Source: JBKBXU01 sp046313675 | GTDB taxonomy: Bacteria > Bacteroidota > Bacteroidia > Cytophagales > Cytophagaceae | Direction of reading: 5' to 3' | Assembly (NCBI GenBank): GCA_046313675.1 | Contig: JBKBXU010000131.1 | Span: forward strand, 1 to 11,828 | Length of the DNA: 11,828 nt | In this document: positions 7,915 through 11,828 of the stretch, piece by piece | How the letters are laid out: every line of letters begins with the position of its first letter | How positions within the stretch are numbered: position 1 is the stretch's first letter | The notes under the pieces: generated by a model | Databases searched by the model: none | Seen by the model: the letters and a program-made list of their open reading frames with translations, nothing else | What the model was told of the DNA's origin: nothing | Program-made: the position numbers and the translations under genes

Positions 7915-8040
7915 ATGGCGAATATAACCTATCCTAAAAAAGAAAGTCAGGTCAAGAAAGTAATAAAGCTTGGAACACAATATTCACTCACTTTCCCATA
8001 TTTCAGTTGGGTCAATGAATATATACGATCATGGCAATGA
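7915..8040 (+). CDS. Possible 41-residue small protein between the iron-sulfur and NrfD-like genes
   Basis: A short frame starts with ATG and encodes 41 residues, basic at the front (PKKESQVKKVIK) and aromatic at the end (FPYFSWVNEYIRSW). It fills much of the otherwise empty stretch between two genes of the same predicted complex. Its stop overlaps an ATG (8037) of the following open frame as ATGA. A modest CAGG lies four bases before its ATG. I do not recognise a family, and the sequence is too short to rule out chance. Support comes from position and stop overlap; doubt comes from the weak ribosome site and from the likelier start of the NrfD-like gene at 8103. Confidence 0.35.
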   Translation: MANITYPKKESQVKKVIKLGTQYSLTFPYFSWVNEYIRSWQ

Positions 8041-8089
8041 GCAGTTCATCTGATATGTGGAGAATAAGCCGGCAGAGTCCTATAAAAAA

Positions 8090-8095
8090 GGGGAG
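8090..8095 (+). promoter_or_regulatory. Shine-Dalgarno GGGGAG of the NrfD-like gene
   Basis: GGGGAG lies seven bases before ATG 8103. The upstream in-frame ATGs at 8031 and 8037 have no such site, so 8103 is the preferred start. Confidence 0.55.
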
Positions 8096-8102
8096 CGAAG
8101 TA

Positions 8103-9017
8103 ATGGAATTACGAGATTGTTTCTTGAAAAAAGTGTCTGAATCGAGAATGGAAGTTGTTCCTCAAAAGAAAAAAAGGGTATGGGGCTGGCCGGCAGTTGC
8201 AAATTTTGTTTTGGGAGGTATGGCTTCGGGCTTTTATCTTCTGCACTTTGAGGGGAGCGAAAGGGGTTTCGTCAGTAGACCTCAGGATACGATATTCTCA
8301 TTACTGTCTCCCTTGCTCATTATGATTGGGTTCTTTATTGTGACTTTCGAAGCGGGAAGACCAATTAGGGGCATCTACCTTCTGGGTAACCTCAAGAATT
8401 CCTGGATGTCACGGGAGATCTTATCAGGAACTATATTTGTTGTGGCTGCGACCATAAACTGGCTATCTCCGCATGCCGTATTGTATTACTTGTCTGTAGT
8501 AGCAGTTAGTGTCTACCTGATAAGCCAGGGATTCATAATATATTACGCTCGAGCAGTTACAGCATGGAATGTGCCACTTGTACCAATTCTCTTTATCACC
8601 TCAGGCTTAGTCGCAGGTTATGGGTTGTTGTTAATCGTGACATCCCTGAGCGAATTGGCATTTTCGATTCAATTTATTGTCACAGGGATTGTCTGCTTAG
8701 TTCTGAATTTATCTGTATATACTTTTTATGTTTTGTTGCATCTCAGGAACTGTGCTTTCCTTAGGGCTACAGCAATTCTGCGCAATCCTGTATCTCTTAT
8801 AGTTACTATAGGTATGGGGCATCTGGTGCCTTGCATCTTCTTAATTCTACTTCTCTCGTTAGCAGGCTTAAATGAGCGTGTTCGGAGCGTTCTATTTATA
8901 TTGACCGGCTTAGCCATAATTATTGGAGAGGTATTCCAGAAAACTCTTATCATTTTGGGAGGGAACTTCCTTAGAGGTATTGTAATTGAACAAATGCAAA
9001 GAAGATCTATAGACTAA
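8103..9017 (+). CDS. NrfD/DmsC-type membrane anchor, quinone-interacting subunit
   Basis: This is an integral membrane protein of the DmsC/NrfD/PsrC superfamily, which binds quinone/quinol and exchanges electrons with a four-cluster iron-sulfur partner. From ATG 8103 it has 304 residues and about eight hydrophobic helices, the usual number for DmsC/NrfD. Family-like stretches are GWPAVANFVLGGMASGFYLL at the first helix, RPIRGIYLLGN followed by SWMSREILSG before the third, and AWNVPLVPILFITSGLVAGYG at the fifth. Conserved charged residues of the E-x-x-R-P type occur at FEAGRP after helix two. The open frame extends to ATG 8031 (328 residues), but those added residues look unstructured and lack a ribosome site. 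The neighbouring iron-sulfur gene is the obvious partner. The direction of electron flow (to or from quinone) cannot be read from the sequence, but pairing with a GMC oxidoreductase suggests quinone reduction. Confidence 0.88.
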   Translation: MELRDCFLKKVSESRMEVVPQKKKRVWGWPAVANFVLGGMASGFYLLHFEGSERGFVSRPQDTIFSLLSPLLIMIGFFIVTFEAGRPIRGIYLLGNLKNSWMSREILSGTIFVVAATINWLSPHAVLYYLSVVAVSVYLISQGFIIYYARAVTAWNVPLVPILFITSGLVAGYGLLLIVTSLSELAFSIQFIVTGIVCLVLNLSVYTFYVLLHLRNCAFLRATAILRNPVSLIVTIGMGHLVPCIFLILLLSLAGLNERVRSVLFILTGLAIIIGEVFQKTLIILGGNFLRGIVIEQMQRRSID

Positions 9018-9055
9018 ACTACAAAGGTATAATTAATCCTCAATACGACTACTCC

Positions 9056-9796
9056 ATGAATCAGACTTTGCAAAATTTAACAGATTCGCAGAAAAAAGTG
9101 CAATATGTTATTAATAGGTATCGACATCCTGCTACTTTTAATATTTGGATCAATTATTGGACACGTTTTTGGATGAAATTCGCAGGAGTAAGCTTCTTTG
9201 GTCGTATAGCAACTCGATTTGCAGCATTGTTTGCTCCTCCCCATAAGGCACGCCCTTATCTTGCTCACTTAAATCCTAAAGGATATATTTCACCAAGTGT
9301 AACGATTTATCATTCTGATTTGAGATTTGGAAAAAATATATTTATAGACGAGCGCGTTGTGATTTTTCAAAGAGAAAATGCGGGGCCTATCGTAATTGGC
9401 GATCGGGTTTATATTTATAGAGATACAATTCTTGAAACTGGCCATGGTGGTTTTCTCAGGATAGGAAATGATTCGAGCATACATCCAAGATGTCAATTAA
9501 ATGCCTATATTTCCCCGATTCAAATCGGGAATGGTGTAATGATTGCTCCCAATTGCGCTTTCTATTCGTATGATCACGGTATTGCACCTGGCCAACCAAT
9601 TCGAAAGCAACCTTTACAATCAAAAGGCGCTATCATCATAGAAGATGAGGCATGGATAGGTTTTGGTACAATTATACTGAGTGGCGTTCGAATTGGCAGA
9701 GGCGCTGTTGTTGGAGCAGGATCGGTCGTTACGCAGGATGTCCCGGATGGTGGAATTGCTGCGGGCGTTCCTGCACGCATTGTGAAAATGCGTTGA
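9056..9796 (+). CDS. Left-handed beta-helix O-acyltransferase (WbbJ/LbetaH type)
   Basis: This 246-residue protein is probably an acetyl- (acyl-) CoA-dependent transferase that O- or N-acylates a sugar of the glycan. From about residue 78 it shows hexapeptide-repeat turns (IGDRVYIY, LRIGNDSSIHPRC, IQIGNGVMIAPN, IIIEDEAWIGFGTIILSGVRIGRGAVVGAGSVV). It ends with the family signature GIAAGVPARIV. The catalytic histidine is H174 in SYDHG. About 75 residues precede the helix, rich in aromatic and basic residues (around NIWINYWTRFWMKFAG, 29-44). This is longer than in minimal members and could contact the membrane or a partner. The ATG has no convincing Shine-Dalgarno; no better in-frame start was found. 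The acceptor sugar is unknown. A chain-end acylation recognised by the Wzt C-terminal domain is one possibility. Confidence 0.88.
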   Translation: MNQTLQNLTDSQKKVQYVINRYRHPATFNIWINYWTRFWMKFAGVSFFGRIATRFAALFAPPHKARPYLAHLNPKGYISPSVTIYHSDLRFGKNIFIDERVVIFQRENAGPIVIGDRVYIYRDTILETGHGGFLRIGNDSSIHPRCQLNAYISPIQIGNGVMIAPNCAFYSYDHGIAPGQPIRKQPLQSKGAIIIEDEAWIGFGTIILSGVRIGRGAVVGAGSVVTQDVPDGGIAAGVPARIVKMR

Positions 9797-9882
9797 AACT
9801 TAACCGTTTTTTTCTAAAGCCAAGAACATATCGATAAAAAATCAAACAGACTAAAGACCTGAGAAAAAAAGCAATATTTGAC

Positions 9883-11304
9883 ATGCAGTTTAAAGCAACT
9901 ATATATATTGTAGTCACTTTAATTCCTTTTATTTTAGTTTTCGCATGTACATCAGATTCTATGGTTAAAGAAAACTCCAATAGGCCTGACACAGCCATTA
10001 ACACCCTGAGAATACATCCAATAAACCCCCGATATTTTACTGATAAAAGCGGGAAAGCAATATACCTGACTGGGTCGCATACGTGGTACAACATTCATTC
10101 CAGTCCTGGTGGGTTAATCCCTACTTATAATGACTTCGAGAAGTACCTTGATTTTATGCAATCCTACGGACATAATTTTGTGAGATTGTGGACAGGTTTT
10201 AGCTATTTGGGTTGTGAACCATATCCCTGGAACCGCCCTGGTCCTGGTACCGCTTTTGACGGTAAACCCAAGTTTGACATGACGAGTTTCAACAAGGGAT
10301 ATTTTGACATGCTAAGAGAAAGGGTACTTCAAATACAAAAGCGCGGTATGTATTGTTCTGTCATGTTTTTTGGGTCACATAATAAAATGAAAAGAAACTT
10401 CAATGAGGTAGCATGGCATCCATTTAACAATATAAATACGGCGTTAGCAAAGGCTTTTGATGTTAATAATGGATATTCGTTTTTTACTACTCACCCCGAA
10501 GCTCTTGAAATTCAGAGAAAACTCGTGCGCAAGTTTATAGACGAGTTAAATGATATGGATAATCTTATCTGGGAAATCATAAACGAACCCGGCGGTAGGC
10601 CAGAAGCGGTTAAATGGCACAAAGAGATGATTAATTATGTGAAATTATATGAATCTACAAAACCGAAGCAACATCTTGTTGGCATGGGCGGTGGTTGGCA
10701 ACTTTATCAGCAAATGTTGTCAAGCTCAGCAGATTGGATCTCTCCTGACTGGGACGAATATCATCAGGGCGGACCGGCAGGCTACTCGGAGAAAATAGTT
10801 ATTAATGATACCGATCACCTGAGGCCATGGGGTGGAGCAAAAGAAAGCGAAGCAGAAAATATGAGAAAATGGGTGTGGAAAACTTTTCTGCGTGGAAACC
10901 ATCCTATTTTCATGGATTCATATGATGCATATGTACCTGAACTTAATAATTACGGGACAATTAATCATGCCTTTAACGGCGTCAGGAACGCTATGGGATA
11001 TACTCGTATCTATGCAAACAAAATAAATCTATCTGAAACAGTTCCTTCAGATGACGGGTATATCTGTTCCACAAAGTATTGTCTCTATAAGTTAGGTAGT
11101 GAATATCTCATTTATCAGCCTACATCTGATGCCCCCTTCACGGTAAATTTGCCAGGTGGAACATATATATATGAGTGGTTTAATCCAGTTATAGGTAAAG
11201 TATCCGAAACGGGTACGCTAACTGTAAGAGTCGGCGGAGAAAAACTATTTCGTGCCCCTTTCAGTGGCGATGCTGTTCTCTACCTTCACGCAGTTAACGA
11301 CTAA
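9883..11304 (+). CDS. Lipoprotein glycoside hydrolase, GH-A clan-like (GH5/DUF4038-like) with C-terminal beta domain
   Basis: This 473-residue protein is probably an exported polysaccharide-degrading or -trimming enzyme. The N-terminus is a hydrophobic signal ending in LVFAC, with C22 as the likely lipidated residue (F at -2 is atypical but tolerated). The body resembles the cellulase-like/DUF4038 TIM-barrel proteins: NPRYFTDKSGKAIYLTGSHT (48-67), GHNFVRLW (96-103), and NLIWEIINEPGG (227-238). E235 in NEP is at the clan GH-A acid/base position. At the expected nucleophile strand the sequence reads HPIFMDSYDAY (340-350), with no glutamate. Residues from about 393 form a small beta domain with EWFNPVIGKVSETG, like the 'putative collagen-binding' domain often attached to these enzymes. 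It begins 86 bp after the acyltransferase gene with only a weak ribosome site. The substrate is unknown; the locus polysaccharide is a natural guess. Confidence 0.8.
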   Translation: MQFKATIYIVVTLIPFILVFACTSDSMVKENSNRPDTAINTLRIHPINPRYFTDKSGKAIYLTGSHTWYNIHSSPGGLIPTYNDFEKYLDFMQSYGHNFVRLWTGFSYLGCEPYPWNRPGPGTAFDGKPKFDMTSFNKGYFDMLRERVLQIQKRGMYCSVMFFGSHNKMKRNFNEVAWHPFNNINTALAKAFDVNNGYSFFTTHPEALEIQRKLVRKFIDELNDMDNLIWEIINEPGGRPEAVKWHKEMINYVKLYESTKPKQHLVGMGGGWQLYQQMLSSSADWISPDWDEYHQGGPAGYSEKIVINDTDHLRPWGGAKESEAENMRKWVWKTFLRGNHPIFMDSYDAYVPELNNYGTINHAFNGVRNAMGYTRIYANKINLSETVPSDDGYICSTKYCLYKLGSEYLIYQPTSDAPFTVNLPGGTYIYEWFNPVIGKVSETGTLTVRVGGEKLFRAPFSGDAVLYLHAVND

Positions 11305-11340
11305 AAATGATACATGTTTGGTCAAATCTCAATACACTTC

Positions 11341-11361
11341 CTTATTTTCAAGAAAGATAAG
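11341..11361 (+). repeat. Small A+T-rich inverted repeat upstream of the LamG-protein gene
   Basis: CTTATTTT and AAGATAAG can pair over 8 bp (one G-U if RNA) around a five-base loop CAAGA. It lies 37 bp before the ATG of the downstream gene and is not followed by a T-run, so it is not a typical terminator. It could be a weak leader hairpin or an operator half-site pair, or chance in A+T-rich DNA. Confidence 0.3.
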
Positions 11362-11384
11362 AAAATTTCAAATTAAAACTATTA

Positions 11385-11390
11385 TGGAGG
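11385..11390 (+). promoter_or_regulatory. Shine-Dalgarno TGGAGG of the LamG-protein gene
   Basis: TGGAGG is seven bases before ATG 11398. It is the strongest ribosome-binding site in the window together with the one at 7211, suggesting efficient independent translation of the last gene. Confidence 0.7.
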
Positions 11391-11397
11391 TACAACT

Positions 11398-11828
11398 ATG
11401 AAAAGCTTTAAAATTTTGAGATTACTGTTATTAATGATTATCGGAGCATGGCTTTTACCTGAACCAGTTCATTCGCAAAATGGGTCTTGTCCTTCGGACA
11501 TAATCTCCTACTGGAAATTTGACGAGTCCGCTGCGCCTTTTATTGATTCCATCGGGAGCAATAACGCAACCTGCACAAACTGTCCTGTCCCGGTAACAGG
11601 CATCGTTAACGGTGCGCAGAAATTTAATGCGACTACCAGCGTTGACGTACCTGACAATAACACCTTCGATTGGGGTGTAAATGATAGCTTTTCAATAGAA
11701 TTCTGGGCAAAAGGTATCCCGGGACAAACCTGTGCTTCAAGCACAGAGGTGATCATTGGACGTGAAGACAGTGGGGGGCTGCATTGGTGGATCGGATGCA
11801 ATAATACAGGTGCGGCTAAATTCCGTTT
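11398..11828 (+). CDS. Secreted concanavalin A-like/LamG-domain protein, 3' partial
   Basis: The frame runs from ATG 11398 to the window edge without a stop (143 complete codons), so the 3' end is missing. It opens with a classical signal peptide: K-rich start, hydrophobic core LLLLMIIGAWLL, and a likely signal peptidase I cut after VHS (S26-Q27). The mature part reads as the start of a laminin-G/concanavalin A-like fold: IISYWKFDES (about 33-42), DSIGSNNAT, GIVNGAQKF, then FSIEFWAKG. These are the usual sequence landmarks of LamG_3-type domains, which bind glycans or proteins outside the cell. Several cysteines (C30, plus CTNC a little later) suggest disulfides in an oxidising compartment. 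LamG domains are usually part of long multidomain surface proteins, so the full gene may be large. The exact ligand is unknown. Confidence 0.82.
   Translation, partial: MKSFKILRLLLLMIIGAWLLPEPVHSQNGSCPSDIISYWKFDESAAPFIDSIGSNNATCTNCPVPVTGIVNGAQKFNATTSVDVPDNNTFDWGVNDSFSIEFWAKGIPGQTCASSTEVIIGREDSGGLHWWIGCNNTGAAKFR

Noticed and set aside
9028..9033. TATAAT box before the acyltransferase gene
   Set aside because: There is no recognisable -35 element at 15-19 bp upstream, and the spacing leaves a very short leader without a ribosome site.
9797..9830. T-run (CGTTTTTTTC) after the acyltransferase gene as a terminator
   Set aside because: No GC-rich hairpin precedes the T-run, so a rho-independent terminator is not supported.
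9878..9906. TTGACA followed 16-17 bases later by TATATA, a good sigma-70 promoter match
   Set aside because: It overlaps the start codon of the glycoside hydrolase gene and would give transcripts lacking its signal peptide. It is probably chance in A+T-rich DNA.
9729..10094. 121-residue - strand frame spanning the acyltransferase/hydrolase junction
   Set aside because: It is antisense to two supported genes, with no domain or ribosome site seen.

Overview
The window is 11.8 kb of one-directional, gene-dense, moderately A+T-rich bacterial DNA. Every gene I can support is on the + strand, and the gaps are short or the genes overlap. It is part of a cell-surface polysaccharide locus of a Gram-negative-type bacterium. 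The evidence is a Wzm/Wzt-type ABC exporter with an extended Wzt C-terminal domain, a glycosyltransferase, a hexapeptide acyltransferase, a lipoprotein glycoside hydrolase and a secreted LamG-type protein. No rRNA, tRNA, transposase, CRISPR array or taxonomic marker gene is present. I therefore cannot name the organism beyond an anaerobe-compatible, iron-sulfur-using Gram-negative (delta-proteobacterial, Nitrospirota-like or planctomycete-like sources would fit); this is inference.

Layout. Positions 2-694 hold the 3' part of the ABC permease. Positions 695-2029 encode its ATPase. Positions 2029-3219 encode a GT4-like glycosyltransferase. Positions 3216-4202 encode a membrane-anchored five-bladed beta-propeller protein resembling the N-terminal domain of plant GINT1. 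These four are contiguous or overlap by a few bases (TAG-ATG, TGATG, ATGA) and look translationally coupled. After a 91-bp gap come a QueC-like PP-loop ATPase (4294-5535), a GMC-family flavin oxidoreductase (5548-7188), a four-cluster [4Fe-4S] protein (7223-7864), a possible 41-residue small protein (7915-8040), and a DmsC/NrfD-type eight-helix membrane protein (8103-9017). A left-handed beta-helix acyltransferase (9056-9796), a lipoprotein GH-A-like glycoside hydrolase (9883-11304), and the start of a secreted concanavalin A/LamG-like protein cut by the window end (from 11398) follow.

How it may work together. Wzm/Wzt export a glycan whose end is probably recognised by the Wzt C-terminal domain. 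The glycosyltransferase, beta-propeller protein, PP-loop enzyme and acyltransferase would build or decorate it. The most unusual part is the block 5548-9017: a GMC flavoenzyme next to an iron-sulfur electron-transfer protein and a quinone-interacting membrane anchor. That is the small-subunit architecture of DMSO/polysulfide reductase-type complexes, with a GMC alcohol/sugar oxidoreductase in place of the molybdopterin subunit. I propose a membrane-bound, quinone-linked sugar (or lipid-linked sugar) dehydrogenase dedicated to glycan modification. The downstream hydrolase and LamG protein would act outside the inner membrane on the finished or foreign polysaccharide.

Intergenic stretches are all below 300 bp. 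The longest, 7865-8102, holds the candidate small ORF and the ribosome-binding site of the NrfD-like gene. I see no convincing rho-independent terminator and no convincing sigma-70 promoter, consistent with one long transcription unit. A separate transcript for the last one or two genes is possible.
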